A stretch of 64,000 nucleotides of DNA from SHVO01 sp041905795 (GTDB lineage Bacteria; Pseudomonadota; Alphaproteobacteria; Rhodospirillales; Rhodospirillaceae): NCBI GenBank assembly GCA_041905795.1, contig JAYRKL010000009.1:62001-126000 (forward strand). The letters run 5' to 3'. Positions 45,678-54,822 of the stretch are shown here, one piece after another. The translations under genes were made by a program, and so were the position numbers. Every line of letters begins with the position of its first letter. Within the stretch, counting starts at the first letter, position 1. The notes under the pieces were generated by a model. That model worked only from the letters and a program-made list of their open reading frames with translations. It was not told the origin of the DNA and ran no database searches.

Positions 45678-46566
45678 CCCAGACTCTTTCAAATCGGCGC
45701 TCGCGGCCATCGCGGGCGAGACCAATGCCGTGCTCGACCGCCTGCTGCCGCCGGTGGCGGGCCCGGAAAACCGCGTGGTCGAGGCCATGCGTTATGCCGC
45801 CCTCGACGGCGGCAAGCGCCTGCGGCCGTTCCTGGCCGTGGCGGCGTCGGACCTGTTCGGCGTGCCGCGCGCTTATTCCCTGCGCGTCGGTGCTGCTATC
45901 GAGATGGTGCATTGCTACTCGCTGGTGCACGACGACCTGCCCGCCATGGACGATGACGACCTGCGCCGCGGCCGGCCCACGGTCCACAGGAAGTTCGACG
46001 AAGCCACCGCCATCCTGGCCGGTGACGCGCTGCTCACCGAAGCCTTCACCGTGCTGTCCGCGCCGGATACCCATCCCGACGGCACGGTGCGCGCGAACCT
46101 GGTGGCGGAACTCGCGCGCGCCGCGGGCGCCGCGGGCATGGTCGGCGGACAGATGATCGACCTGCTCGCCGGCGGCCTCGCCCTCGATGGGCCGGGCATC
46201 GACCGGCTCCAGAACATGAAGACCGGATGCCTGATCGCCATCGGCTGCCGGGCCGGCGCCGTCCTCGGCGGACAGAGCGCCGCCGTGGTCGAGGACATGG
46301 GCGCCTACGGCCTCAAGATGGGACTGGCCTTCCAGATCGCCGACGATGTCCTGGACGTCGAGGGAACGGCCGCCGAAACCGGCAAGGCCACGGGCAAGGA
46401 TGCCGCCGCCGGCAAGGCGACTTTTGTGTCCCGCCTGGGTCTGGAAGGTGCTAAAAACTACGCAAGAAGCTTGGCCGATGAAGCGGTTGCCCATCTCGGG
46501 GCTTTCGGCGACAGGGCCCGGCTCCTGCGCGAGGCTGCGGTATTCTCCGCGACCCGCCGCAGCTAA
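45670..46566 (+). CDS. ispA: Farnesyl diphosphate synthase
   Basis: IspA condenses IPP with DMAPP and GPP to farnesyl diphosphate, a precursor of undecaprenyl phosphate and quinones. The 298-residue protein has the first aspartate-rich motif LVHDDLPAMDDDDLRRG near residue 83 and the second FQIADDVLD near 222. The start is GTG 45670, 8 nt inside xseB. dxs, the first MEP-pathway enzyme, follows 44 nt later, so pathway entry and chain elongation are co-transcribed. Confidence 0.95.
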   Translation: MTNPDSFKSALAAIAGETNAVLDRLLPPVAGPENRVVEAMRYAALDGGKRLRPFLAVAASDLFGVPRAYSLRVGAAIEMVHCYSLVHDDLPAMDDDDLRRGRPTVHRKFDEATAILAGDALLTEAFTVLSAPDTHPDGTVRANLVAELARAAGAAGMVGGQMIDLLAGGLALDGPGIDRLQNMKTGCLIAIGCRAGAVLGGQSAAVVEDMGAYGLKMGLAFQIADDVLDVEGTAAETGKATGKDAAAGKATFVSRLGLEGAKNYARSLADEAVAHLGAFGDRARLLREAAVFSATRRS

Positions 46567-46610
46567 GAACAAGACCAAAAAACAAAGTCATCGAAGCTGG
46601 TGGGGTTGCC

Positions 46611-48560
46611 GTGACACGTACCGATCAGACACCGCACGCCACCCCGCTTTTGGACCGCGTCGAAAAGCCCGCGGATCTGCGCAATTTCAGCATCGAGCAG
46701 CTGACTCAGCTGGCCGGCGAGTTGCGCGCCGACACCATCGACAGCGTCTCGCGCACCGGCGGCCACCTCGGCGCCGGCCTTGGCGTGGTGGAACTGACCG
46801 TGGCGCTGCACCATGTGTTCGAGACCCCGGCCGACCGCCTGATCTGGGACGTCGGCCACCAGTGCTATCCCCATAAGATCCTCACCGGGCGGCGCGGGCG
46901 CATGTCCACCATCCGCCAGAAGGACGGGCTCTCGGGGTTCACGCTTCGCTCCGAGAGCGAATACGATCCGTTCGGCGCCGGCCACAGCTCTACGTCGATC
47001 TCGGCGGGCCTGGGCATGGCGGTGGCCCGCGACTTCGCCGGCAAGGATAACCATGTCGTGTGCGTGATCGGCGATGGCGCCATGAGCGCCGGCATGGCCT
47101 ACGAGGCCATGAACAACGCCGGCGCCTTGCGCTCGAAGCTGATCGTCATCCTCAATGACAACGACATGTCGATCGCGCCGGCGGTGGGCGCCATGAGCGC
47201 CTATCTCTCGCGCCTGCTGTCGTCCAAGTCCTACATCAACCTGCGCCAGGCCTTGAAGCAGGTGGCCTCGCATTTCCCCAAGCCGCTCGAGAACGCCGCG
47301 CGCCGCGCCGAGGAATACACCCGCGGGTTCGTCACCGGCGGCACCTTGTTCGAGGAACTGGGTTTCTATTACGTCGGTCCCATCGACGGCCACCGCATCG
47401 ACCACCTGGTGCCGGTGCTGCGCAACGTGCGCGACAGCGAGGGCAACGGCCCGACCCTGATTCACGTGGTGACGCAGAAAGGCCGCGGCTATCCGCCGGC
47501 GGAGGCCGCCGCCGACAAATTCCACGGCGTCACCAAGTTCGACGTGGTCTCCGGTACCCAGGCCAAGGCGGCGGCGAAGGCGCCGTCCTACACCGGCGTC
47601 TTCGCCAAGGCGCTGATGGCCGAGGCCGAGGCGGACGACAAGATTGTCGCCATCACCGCCGCCATGCCCAGCGGCACCGGCCTCGACAAGTTCGAGCAGA
47701 AGTTCCCCAAGCGCACCTTCGACGTGGGCATCGCCGAGCAGCACGCGGTGACCTTCGCCGCCGGCCTCGCCACCGAGGGCTACAAGCCGTTCTGCGCCAT
47801 CTATTCGACGTTCCTGCAGCGTGCCTATGACCAGGTGGTGCACGACGTGGCGGTGCAGAACCTGCCGGTACGGTTTGCGTTGGACCGCGCCGGCTATGTC
47901 GGCGCCGACGGCGCCACCCATGCCGGGTCCTTCGACCTCGCCTACCTTGGCTGCCTGCCCAACTTCGTCATCATGGCGCCGGCGGACGAGGTGGAACTCA
48001 TGCACATGGTCGCCACCGCCGCCGCTCACGACAGCGGCCCGATTGCGCTGCGCTATCCGCGCGGCGAGGGCGTCGGTGTGGAACTGCCGGCGCGCGGTAC
48101 GCCGCTGGAAATCGGTAAGGGCCGCGTCATTTCCGAAGGCTCCAAGATCGCGCTGCTCAGTCTCGGCACGCGTCTCGCCGAATGCGTCAAGGCGGCCGAG
48201 GAACTGGCGGCGCGGGGGCTGTCCACCACGGTCGCCGATGCCCGCTTCGCCAAGCCCCTGGACCAGGACCTGATCAACCGACTGGCCGACAACCACGAAG
48301 TCTTGATCTGCATCGAAGAAGGCTCGCCGGGCGGCTTCGGCGCGGCTGTGCTGCACCACCTCGCCTGGGCGGGCCGCCTGGACAAGGGGCTCAAGGTCCG
48401 CACCATGACCATGCCCGACGTCTACTACGAGCACGCCAAGCCCGAGGACCAGCTGGAGGCTGCCCATCTGACCGCCGGGCATATCGTCACCACCGCCATC
48501 GCCGCTTTGGGCGGCGGCCAGATTCGGGTGGCGGCCGAGCATCCGTCGCGGGCCCGATAA
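46611..48560 (+). CDS. dxs: 1-deoxy-D-xylulose-5-phosphate synthase
   Basis: Dxs condenses pyruvate and glyceraldehyde-3-phosphate using thiamine diphosphate, the entry step of the MEP isoprenoid pathway. The 649-residue protein has GGHLGAGLGVVELTVALH, WDVGHQCYPHKILTGRR, the ThDP motif VIGDGAMSAGMAYEAMNN near 155, and the Tkt-like pyrimidine domain with DVGIAEQHAVTFAAGLA. The start is GTG 46611. A UUCG-capped AT-rich hairpin follows its stop directly. Confidence 0.97.
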   Translation: MTRTDQTPHATPLLDRVEKPADLRNFSIEQLTQLAGELRADTIDSVSRTGGHLGAGLGVVELTVALHHVFETPADRLIWDVGHQCYPHKILTGRRGRMSTIRQKDGLSGFTLRSESEYDPFGAGHSSTSISAGLGMAVARDFAGKDNHVVCVIGDGAMSAGMAYEAMNNAGALRSKLIVILNDNDMSIAPAVGAMSAYLSRLLSSKSYINLRQALKQVASHFPKPLENAARRAEEYTRGFVTGGTLFEELGFYYVGPIDGHRIDHLVPVLRNVRDSEGNGPTLIHVVTQKGRGYPPAEAAADKFHGVTKFDVVSGTQAKAAAKAPSYTGVFAKALMAEAEADDKIVAITAAMPSGTGLDKFEQKFPKRTFDVGIAEQHAVTFAAGLATEGYKPFCAIYSTFLQRAYDQVVHDVAVQNLPVRFALDRAGYVGADGATHAGSFDLAYLGCLPNFVIMAPADEVELMHMVATAAAHDSGPIALRYPRGEGVGVELPARGTPLEIGKGRVISEGSKIALLSLGTRLAECVKAAEELAARGLSTTVADARFAKPLDQDLINRLADNHEVLICIEEGSPGGFGAAVLHHLAWAGRLDKGLKVRTMTMPDVYYEHAKPEDQLEAAHLTAGHIVTTAIAALGGGQIRVAAEHPSRAR

Positions 48561-48580
48561 TAAATAGTTCGCTATTTATT
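48559..48580 (+). other. AT-rich hairpin with UUCG tetraloop between dxs and tlyA
   Basis: AATAAATAG, TTCG, CTATTTATT: a 9-bp perfect stem capped by a UUCG loop, beginning at the dxs stop and ending 21 nt before the tlyA ATG. The whole 48558-48600 stretch is strikingly AT-rich. It could be a weak terminator, a processing site or a ribosome-access element. Confidence 0.55.
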
Positions 48581-48601
48581 TAAACAGTAAGCTATCTATA
48601 A

Positions 48602-49348
48602 ATGTCGCCTAAAGGCCCTCCCAAGACCCGGCTGGACCAGGTGCTGGTGGACCGCGGCCTGGCCGAATCGCGCACCAAGGCCCAGGCCCTGGTCATGGCC
48701 GGGCTGGTGTTCACGGGCGAGACCCGGCTCACCTCCGCCGCCGCCAGGATCGCGGAGGACACCGCGCTCACGGTGCGCGGCCAGCCGCACCCCTGGGTGT
48801 CCCGCGGTGGGCTGAAGCTGGCCAAGGGGCTCGCGCACTTCGGTCTCAGCGCCCAGGGGCGGACCTGCATCGATGTCGGCGCGTCCACCGGAGGATTCAC
48901 CGACGTGCTGCTGGCGAACGGCGCGGCCAAGGTTTACGCCGTGGATGTGGGCTACGGCCAGCTGGCCCATAAGCTGCGCACCGATCCGAGGGTTGCGGTC
49001 CTGGAACGCACCAACGCGCGGGCATTGGATGCCGCGCTGATCCCCGACCCGATTTCGGCGGTGGTCTGCGACGCGAGCTTCATCGGTCTGCGCACGGTAC
49101 TGCCGGCGGCGTTGTCGTTGGCGGCGCCCGGCGCCTGGCTGATCGCCCTGATCAAGCCGCAGTTCGAGGTCGGCAAGGAGCGCGTCGGCAAGAACGGCGT
49201 GGTGCGCGAGCCGGAGCTGCACACCGAAGTCTGCGAGACGATCACCGCCTGGGTGGCCGCGCAGGGCTGGACCGTGCTGGGCGTGACGCCCAGCCCCATC
49301 ACCGGACCGGCCGGGAATGTCGAGTTTCTGATCGCTGCCACTAAATAA
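48602..49348 (+). CDS. tlyA: TlyA-family rRNA methyltransferase
   Basis: TlyA proteins are 2'-O-methyltransferases of rRNA (historically called hemolysin A). The 248-residue protein has an N-terminal S4 RNA-binding domain (TRLDQVLVDRGLAESRTKAQALVMAG) and a FtsJ-like SAM domain with SRGGLKLAKGL, CIDVGASTGGFTDVLL near 93, and IKPQFEVGKE near 185. The dxs-tlyA linkage is widespread. An AT-rich hairpin precedes the start. The rRNA target here is inferred. Confidence 0.93.
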   Translation: MSPKGPPKTRLDQVLVDRGLAESRTKAQALVMAGLVFTGETRLTSAAARIAEDTALTVRGQPHPWVSRGGLKLAKGLAHFGLSAQGRTCIDVGASTGGFTDVLLANGAAKVYAVDVGYGQLAHKLRTDPRVAVLERTNARALDAALIPDPISAVVCDASFIGLRTVLPAALSLAAPGAWLIALIKPQFEVGKERVGKNGVVREPELHTEVCETITAWVAAQGWTVLGVTPSPITGPAGNVEFLIAATK

Positions 49349-49356
49349 ACCCCACT

Positions 49357-49513
49357 TGTCATCCTTGGCCGAGCGAAGCGAGTGCCGAGGATCCAGAGCA
49401 GTAACGAAGACGGGCTGTAGAGACTCTTGACGTTATTTGCGTCGAGTCTACCGCAGCCTGCCTTCGTTACGGCTCTGGGCCCTCGGATCAAGTCCGAGGG
49501 CGACATCTGTGTT
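49357..49513. repeat. Family B-related inverted repeat at the tlyA/sppA convergent junction
   Basis: Starts TTGTCATCCTTGG and contains GAGGATCCAGAGC. The outer part is mirrored by GCTCTGGGCCCTCGGA near the end, and AGTAACGAAG pairs with CTTCGTTACG across the middle. The 157 bp between two gene ends can thus fold into one long interrupted stem. Confidence 0.6.
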
Positions 49514-49530
49514 TTTATAAACCTCGCGGC

Positions 49531-51312
49531 CTATTTCACGCTCACCGGTTCCATGCGCAGTTGGTGACCCTCGGCGCTGGCAGCGTTGACCATGGCCATG
49601 AACGGGGCGACGCGGTTTTCGAACCATTGCACGGTGCGCATGAAGCCCAGTGCCGTCAGCGGCAGGTCATCGTCTTCCAGGGACTTGAACAGCGCTTCCC
49701 AGGGCTTCCGCGGCGCGGGGAACGGCACCAAGGTCACCTGGTCCTCCGCCTTCAGGCCGATGCGGGTCTTGACGTAATCCAGCGCCTTGAGGAAGCCGCC
49801 CAGCTCGTCCACCAGGCCGTTCCTGACGGCGTCGGCGCCGCTCCAGACGCGGCCTTTGGCGACGGCCTCGATCTCCTGCTGGGTCTTGCCGCGTCCCTGC
49901 GCCGCCTTGCCGGTGAAGTCGGCGTAAGTGGCGTCGAGCATCTCGTTGAGCCGGGCAAGGTCGCGGGCGGAGAAATCCCGGGTGGCGCTGAACATGCCGG
50001 CGGACTCGCCCACCGTCACCTGCTCGTGGCCGATGTCGAGCTTGGCCAAGGCCTGGTCGATCACCACTTTGCCCGAGAACACGCCGATGGAGCCGGTGAT
50101 GGTGGCGCCGTCGGCGAAGATGCGGTCGGCGGGCATGGCGATGAAATAGCCGCCGGAAGCGGCGAGGTTGCCCATGCTGACGATCACCGGCTTTTTCTTT
50201 TCCTTGGCCTTGACGATCTCGCGCCAGATGGTGTCCGAGGCCACATAGGAGCCGCCCGGGCTGTCGACGCGCAGGATGATGGCGGCGATGTCCTTGTCGT
50301 CGGCGGCCTTGCGGATGGCCCTGGAGGTGCGTTCGGCGTGGACGCCACCAGATGAAATAAGTTCGCCGGTGTCCCCGGCGCGGTCGATCTCGCCGACGGC
50401 ATGAATCACGGCCACGCGCTTGTGGTTGGGTTTCCTGGCGACCATGTCGGCGCCGATATAGCGCGCGAGCGTCACTTCGGCGGCGCGGTTGGACGCGGTC
50501 GTGACCGCGGCGTCGAATTCGTCGCGGTAGCCGATATGATCGATCAGCTTGGCGTCGAGGGCTTCGCGGGCGAGCAGGGGGCCTTTGTCCACCGCCGCCT
50601 TGACCGCGGACGGCTCGATCTTGCGGTCGGCGGCGATGCCCGACGTGATCTGTTCGAACCACGAGCCGATCAGGGCGGTCATGGCCTCGCGGTTGGGCGC
50701 CGACATGGAGGTGGCGGTGAAGGTCTCGGGCGCGCTCTTGAATTCCTTGCGCTGGACGAAGCTGCCCTTCAATCCGAACCGGTCGAGAAATTTCTTGAGG
50801 AAGAACTCCTCGGTGCCGATGCCGGCGATGCCGACGCTGCCCGAGGGCTGCACCCAGATATCGCCGAAAGCGCTGGCGAGGTAATAGCCCGGAAGCGCGC
50901 CTTCGCCTTCGCCGATGGTTTCGGAATAGAGATAGGCGGGTTTACCGCCCTCGCGGAAATCGGCGATGGCCTCGCGCAGTTCCTGCACTTGCGCCAGGCC
51001 CAGGGTAGGGCCGCTCAAATTGGCCTTGAGGGCGACGATGTGGGAATCGGTCTTGGCGCGCTTGATGGCGAGCAGGGTGTCGTGCAGCGAGACCTGGGAC
51101 GTGAGCCCCAGGTTCTCCAACTTCCGGCCCGAAACGCCTTCGACGAAATTATCATCGAGATTGAGGGTCAGCACCGCGCGTCCGCTCACCGGCATGGCCG
51201 GGCCGTTGCCCCTGAAACTGCTGATGGCGTAAATCGAAAGGCCGATGGTCAAGAGAGTCAGGAAGCCCACCACCGACAGCAGGCCCAGGAGGATCTTGCC
51301 GAGCGTGCGCAT
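49531..51312 (-). CDS. sppA: Signal peptide peptidase SppA, long (67K) type
   Basis: SppA is a membrane-anchored Ser-Lys protease that degrades cleaved signal peptides. The 593-residue protein has one N-terminal membrane anchor (about 8-30) and two tandem peptidase_S49 domains. In the first, the general-base lysine is expected in VQRKEFKSAPETFT near 190; in the second, the nucleophile serine in SMGNLAASGGYFIAMPADRI near 390. Using one residue from each domain is the known arrangement of the long form. aroC lies upstream, 16 bp before its start. Confidence 0.94.
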   Translation of the reverse strand: MRTLGKILLGLLSVVGFLTLLTIGLSIYAISSFRGNGPAMPVSGRAVLTLNLDDNFVEGVSGRKLENLGLTSQVSLHDTLLAIKRAKTDSHIVALKANLSGPTLGLAQVQELREAIADFREGGKPAYLYSETIGEGEGALPGYYLASAFGDIWVQPSGSVGIAGIGTEEFFLKKFLDRFGLKGSFVQRKEFKSAPETFTATSMSAPNREAMTALIGSWFEQITSGIAADRKIEPSAVKAAVDKGPLLAREALDAKLIDHIGYRDEFDAAVTTASNRAAEVTLARYIGADMVARKPNHKRVAVIHAVGEIDRAGDTGELISSGGVHAERTSRAIRKAADDKDIAAIILRVDSPGGSYVASDTIWREIVKAKEKKKPVIVSMGNLAASGGYFIAMPADRIFADGATITGSIGVFSGKVVIDQALAKLDIGHEQVTVGESAGMFSATRDFSARDLARLNEMLDATYADFTGKAAQGRGKTQQEIEAVAKGRVWSGADAVRNGLVDELGGFLKALDYVKTRIGLKAEDQVTLVPFPAPRKPWEALFKSLEDDDLPLTALGFMRTVQWFENRVAPFMAMVNAASAEGHQLRMEPVSVK

Positions 51313-51327
51313 GGGTATTCCTATGAT

Positions 51328-52410
51328 TTAAGTGTTCTGAGCCTGATGCCGCAGCAGGTGGTCGGCCAGCACGATGGCCAGCATCGCTTCCGCCACGGGC
51401 ACGCCGCGGATGCCGACACAGGGGTCGTGCCGGCCCGTGGTGACGATGTCGGTATTCTCCCCGCGAATATCAATAGTCTTGCGCGGCGACAGGATCGAAC
51501 TGGTGGGCTTGACCGCGAGGCGCGCGACGATGGGCTGGCCGGTGGAGATTCCACCTAATATGCCGCCGGCATGATTGGACAGGAACTCAACCCCGTTCGG
51601 CCCTTGGCGCATCTCGTCGGCGTTGTCCTCGCCCGACAGCGCCGCGGAGGCGAAGCCGGCGCCGATCTCCACGCCTTTCACGGCGTTGATGCTCATGAGG
51701 GCGGAGGCGATGTCGGCGTCGAGCTTGCCGTAGACCGGCGCCCCCAGGCCCACCGGAATCCCCTCGGCGACCACTTCGATCACCGCGCCGATGGAGGAGC
51801 CGGCCTTGCGCACCTCGTCGAGATAAGTTTCCCAAGAAGCCGCGGCCTGCGCGTCCGGGCAGAAGAATGGATTGCGCTCCACCTCCGCCCAATCCCAGGC
51901 TTCGCGGTCGATCTTATGCGGGCCCATCTGGATCAAAGCGGCTCTTATTTTGGCCGCCGTGCCGAGGCGGCTCTCCAGCACTTTTCGGGCGATGCCGCCG
52001 GCGGCCACGCGCATGGCGGTCTCGCGCGCCGACTGGCGTCCGCCGCCGCGATAGTCGCGGATGCCGTATTTCTGCTGGTAGGTGTAGTCGGCGTGGCCGG
52101 GGCGGAATTTCTCGGCGATATCGCCGTAATCCCTGGAGCGCGCATCGACGTTCTCCACCAGCAGGCCGATGGGCGTGCCGGTGGTGCGGCCCTCGAATAC
52201 GCCGGACAGGATCTTGACGGCGTCGGGTTCGCGGCGCTGGGTGGTGAATTTGGATTGGCCGGGCTTGCGCTTATCCATCCATTGCTGGAGGTCGGCTTCG
52301 GTCAGCGCGATGCGCGGCGGGCAGCCGTCGACCACGCAGCCCAGCGCCGGCCCATGGCTCTCGCCGAAGGTGGTGAACCGGAACAGGGTGCCGAAGGTGT
52401 TCGCGCTCAT
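51328..52410 (-). CDS. aroC: Chorismate synthase
   Basis: AroC forms chorismate from EPSP, the last shikimate-pathway step, needing reduced FMN. The 360-residue protein begins MSANTFGTLFRFTTFGESHGPALGCVVDGCPP, the first family signature, and has the FMN-binding RPGHADYTYQQKYGIRDYRGGGRQSAR block near 105. Length is standard. It is packed between fabI (3 bp gap) and sppA in a minus-strand run. Confidence 0.97.
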   Translation of the reverse strand: MSANTFGTLFRFTTFGESHGPALGCVVDGCPPRIALTEADLQQWMDKRKPGQSKFTTQRREPDAVKILSGVFEGRTTGTPIGLLVENVDARSRDYGDIAEKFRPGHADYTYQQKYGIRDYRGGGRQSARETAMRVAAGGIARKVLESRLGTAAKIRAALIQMGPHKIDREAWDWAEVERNPFFCPDAQAAASWETYLDEVRKAGSSIGAVIEVVAEGIPVGLGAPVYGKLDADIASALMSINAVKGVEIGAGFASAALSGEDNADEMRQGPNGVEFLSNHAGGILGGISTGQPIVARLAVKPTSSILSPRKTIDIRGENTDIVTTGRHDPCVGIRGVPVAEAMLAIVLADHLLRHQAQNT

Positions 52411-52413
52411 GCG

Positions 52414-53253
52414 CTACTTGGTGACGGCGTTGCTCAGGAGTTCGGCGTTCTCGGCGGCGGAGTCCTCGGCCATCATGCCGACCACGTGATAGCCGCAGTC
52501 GACATGGTGCACTTCGCCCGTCACACCCGAGGACAGGTCGCTGAGGAAATAGACCCCGGTGTTGCCGACGTCATCAATGGAAACATTGCGCCGCAAGGGG
52601 GCGTTGAGTTCATTCCAGCGGATGATGGTGCGGATATCGCCGATGCCCGAGGCCGCCAGGGTCTTGATGGGGCCGGCGGAGATGGCGTTGACGCGGATGC
52701 CCTTGGGGCCGAGGTCGGTGGCGAGATAGCGCACCGAGGCTTCCAGCGCCGCCTTGGCGATGCCCATGACGTTATAGTGGGGGATGACGCGCTCGGCGCC
52801 GTAATAGGTCAGCGTCACCAGGCTGCCGCCGTTCTTCATGAGCGGCTCGGCGCGGCGGCAGACGTCGGTGAAGGAATAGGCCGAGATGTCCATGGTGCGC
52901 AGGAAATTGTCGCGGGTGATGCCGTCGATATAGCGGCCCTTGAGTTGTTCCTTGTCGGAGAAGGCCACCGCATGCACCACGAAGTCGAGGCCTCCCCAGG
53001 TCTTGTCGATGCCCTCGAACACGGCGTCGAGGGAGGCGGCGTCGGTGACGTCGCAGGGCAGGATCAGCGGCGAGGCGAGGCTCTGGGCCAGCGGGCGCAC
53101 GCGCTTCTCCAGGGCTTCGCCCTGGAAGGTGAACGCCATGGTGGCGCCATGGTGGGCAGCCTGGCGGGCGATGCCCCAGGCGATGGACCGGTCATTGGCC
53201 AAGCCAAGGATTAGGCCCCTCTTGCCCGCCATCAAACCCTGTTCAGCCGCCAT
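52414..53253 (-). CDS. fabI: Enoyl-[acyl-carrier-protein] reductase (NADH)
   Basis: FabI reduces enoyl-ACP in fatty-acid elongation and is the target of triclosan-type inhibitors. The 279-residue SDR protein has the NAD-binding start LILGLANDRSIAWGIA, the typical AFSDK, and the catalytic Y160-x6-K167 in PHYNVMGIAKAALE. The tail of about 20 residues after GYHVVGM is a little longer than in E. coli. Start ATG 53253 or the later ATG at 53232 (MAGKRGLILG) are both possible. Confidence 0.96.
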   Translation of the reverse strand: MAAEQGLMAGKRGLILGLANDRSIAWGIARQAAHHGATMAFTFQGEALEKRVRPLAQSLASPLILPCDVTDAASLDAVFEGIDKTWGGLDFVVHAVAFSDKEQLKGRYIDGITRDNFLRTMDISAYSFTDVCRRAEPLMKNGGSLVTLTYYGAERVIPHYNVMGIAKAALEASVRYLATDLGPKGIRVNAISAGPIKTLAASGIGDIRTIIRWNELNAPLRRNVSIDDVGNTGVYFLSDLSSGVTGEVHHVDCGYHVVGMMAEDSAAENAELLSNAVTK

Positions 53254-53333
53254 CTCCCGCTCCCAGATTTCGCGAAAAGCTTTCGTGGACCAACAACTTA
53301 CGGCATCCTACACGAAACGAATCTGAGGGCAAG

Positions 53334-54629
53334 GTGAGCGCTGGCATGGGCCAAACGCCTGATCCCGAACGTACTTTGCAGGCTTCCGCGGCCGCGGCCG
53401 TACCGGCCCGGGGTTCTGCGCCGGTCAAGCGCGCGGCGAAATTCTTCCTGCAGCGGCTGTTCGACACCCACATCAGCAGCGCCGCCGCCGCCCTCAGCTA
53501 CTCGACAACGTTGGCCATGGTCCCGGCGCTGGCCCTGGTGCTGGCCAGCCTGGCCGCCTTCCCCGCCTTCAACGGCTTCCGCGCCCATCTGCAGGAGATG
53601 ATCGTCAACAACCTGGTGCCGGACACCGGCATGCAGATCAGTCAGCAGCTGAGCACCTTCGTCGAAGCCGCCGGCGAACTCACGGCCGTCGGCGCGGCCG
53701 GCCTTGGCGCCACGGCGATCCTGCTGCTTCTGACCATCGAGGGCCAGCTCAATATCATCTTCGGCGTCAGCCGCCCGCGGCCGCTGGTGTCGCGCATCCT
53801 GGTGCTGTGGGCGGTGCTCACGCTCGGCCCGCTCTTGCTGGGCGTCGGCATCTCGCTGCTCGGCACCTTCACCAGCCTGATCGCGTCCGACGCCGGGACC
53901 AATCCGGCCGCGGCGTTCCTGCTTGGGCATCTCGCGCCCACGCTCATCACCTGGGCGCTGCTCACCTTCATCTACGACGTGGTCCCCCACAACCGCGTGC
54001 ATTGGAAGGACGCCCTGGTGGGCGCCGGTTTCGCGGCGCTGCTGCTCGCCGCGCTGCGCTACACCTTCGCCTTCTACATCAAACTCATGACCTCCTATCA
54101 GGCGATCTACGGCGCCATCGCCGCGGTGCCGGTGTTCCTGGTGTGGGTGTATTTCGTCTGGTACCTGGTGATGGCGGGCGCCGTGGTCAGCGCGGCGCTG
54201 CCGGACTGGCGGCTGTCGCTCAAGGGCCGCGCCACGGGGCCTGTGGGCAGACTTCTTTTGGCGTTGGAAATCCTCGGCGTGCTGGGCCAGGCCCAGCGCG
54301 GCGGCAAAGGCCGTGAGGGCGCCTCTCTCGCGCGGCTCGCCGACCTGCCCGAAGATACCGTCACGGTCATGCTGGAATCTCTGCAGGCGGGACATTTCGT
54401 GGTGTGCAGTGACGCCGGCGAGTGGGTCTTAAGCCGCGACCTGGAGGCGACACCGCTTTCCGACCTGGTGCACCATTTCGGGATCGGCCTCAACCGCACC
54501 ACCTTGAAGCTGCCGGACATCTCGCCGGTGTCGCGGCGGCTGGAGCGGCGCCTGGGCGAAGCCAGCGAGTCCGAGCAGCGCATCCTCAGCATCAGCCTGG
54601 GGCGGATCTTGGCGCCTGAGGCGGAGTAG
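53334..54629 (+). CDS. YihY/virulence factor BrkB family membrane protein
   Basis: A 431-residue inner-membrane protein of the YihY/BrkB family. About six hydrophobic helices lie between residues 50 and 290, with HISSAAAALSYSTTLAMVPALALVL as the family entry motif and AIYGAIAAVPVFLVWVYFVW near 260. A C-terminal cytoplasmic region of about 130 residues (REGASLARLADLPEDTVTVMLESL) resembles a winged helix and is a known variant in proteobacteria. Function is not established. GTG 53334 has GAGGG upstream; ATG 53346 is possible. Confidence 0.88.
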   Translation: MSAGMGQTPDPERTLQASAAAAVPARGSAPVKRAAKFFLQRLFDTHISSAAAALSYSTTLAMVPALALVLASLAAFPAFNGFRAHLQEMIVNNLVPDTGMQISQQLSTFVEAAGELTAVGAAGLGATAILLLLTIEGQLNIIFGVSRPRPLVSRILVLWAVLTLGPLLLGVGISLLGTFTSLIASDAGTNPAAAFLLGHLAPTLITWALLTFIYDVVPHNRVHWKDALVGAGFAALLLAALRYTFAFYIKLMTSYQAIYGAIAAVPVFLVWVYFVWYLVMAGAVVSAALPDWRLSLKGRATGPVGRLLLALEILGVLGQAQRGGKGREGASLARLADLPEDTVTVMLESLQAGHFVVCSDAGEWVLSRDLEATPLSDLVHHFGIGLNRTTLKLPDISPVSRRLERRLGEASESEQRILSISLGRILAPEAE

Positions 54630-54650
54630 CGGGCGACTGTCCTCTCTCTC

Positions 54651-54741
54651 TGTCATTGCCCGGCTTGATCGGGCAATCCATCGTTCAACACACACGGTGC
54701 CCATTGATGCATGGATTGCCCGATCAAGCCGGGCAATGACA
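54651..54741. repeat. Family B repeat as a perfect 31-bp inverted repeat
   Basis: Left arm 54651-54681 starts TGTCATTGCCCGG; right arm 54711-54741 is its exact reverse complement, with a 29-nt loop. Each arm itself contains TTGCCCG ... CGGGCAA, so a cruciform or branched hairpin is possible. It lies between the convergent YihY and lipoprotein genes. Confidence 0.85.
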
Positions 54742-54770
54742 GTGGTGTGTGGGCGGGCGAGCTTCAAAAC

Positions 54771-54803
54771 AAAAAGGGGCGGCTCCTGCGAGCCGCCCTT
54801 TTT
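54771..54803. terminator. Terminator of the glycine-zipper lipoprotein gene
   Basis: AAAAAGGGGCGGCTC, loop CTGC, GAGCCGCCC TTTTTC. A strong stem with A-run and T-run on the two sides, usable by both convergent genes. Confidence 0.85.
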
Positions 54804-54822
54804 CGCATCTATTCAGATCGTC

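Noticed and set aside
46563..48542. A 659-codon open frame on the minus strand opposite dxs
   Set aside because: Same cause: antisense of a conserved gene, low-complexity translation, no recognisable domain.
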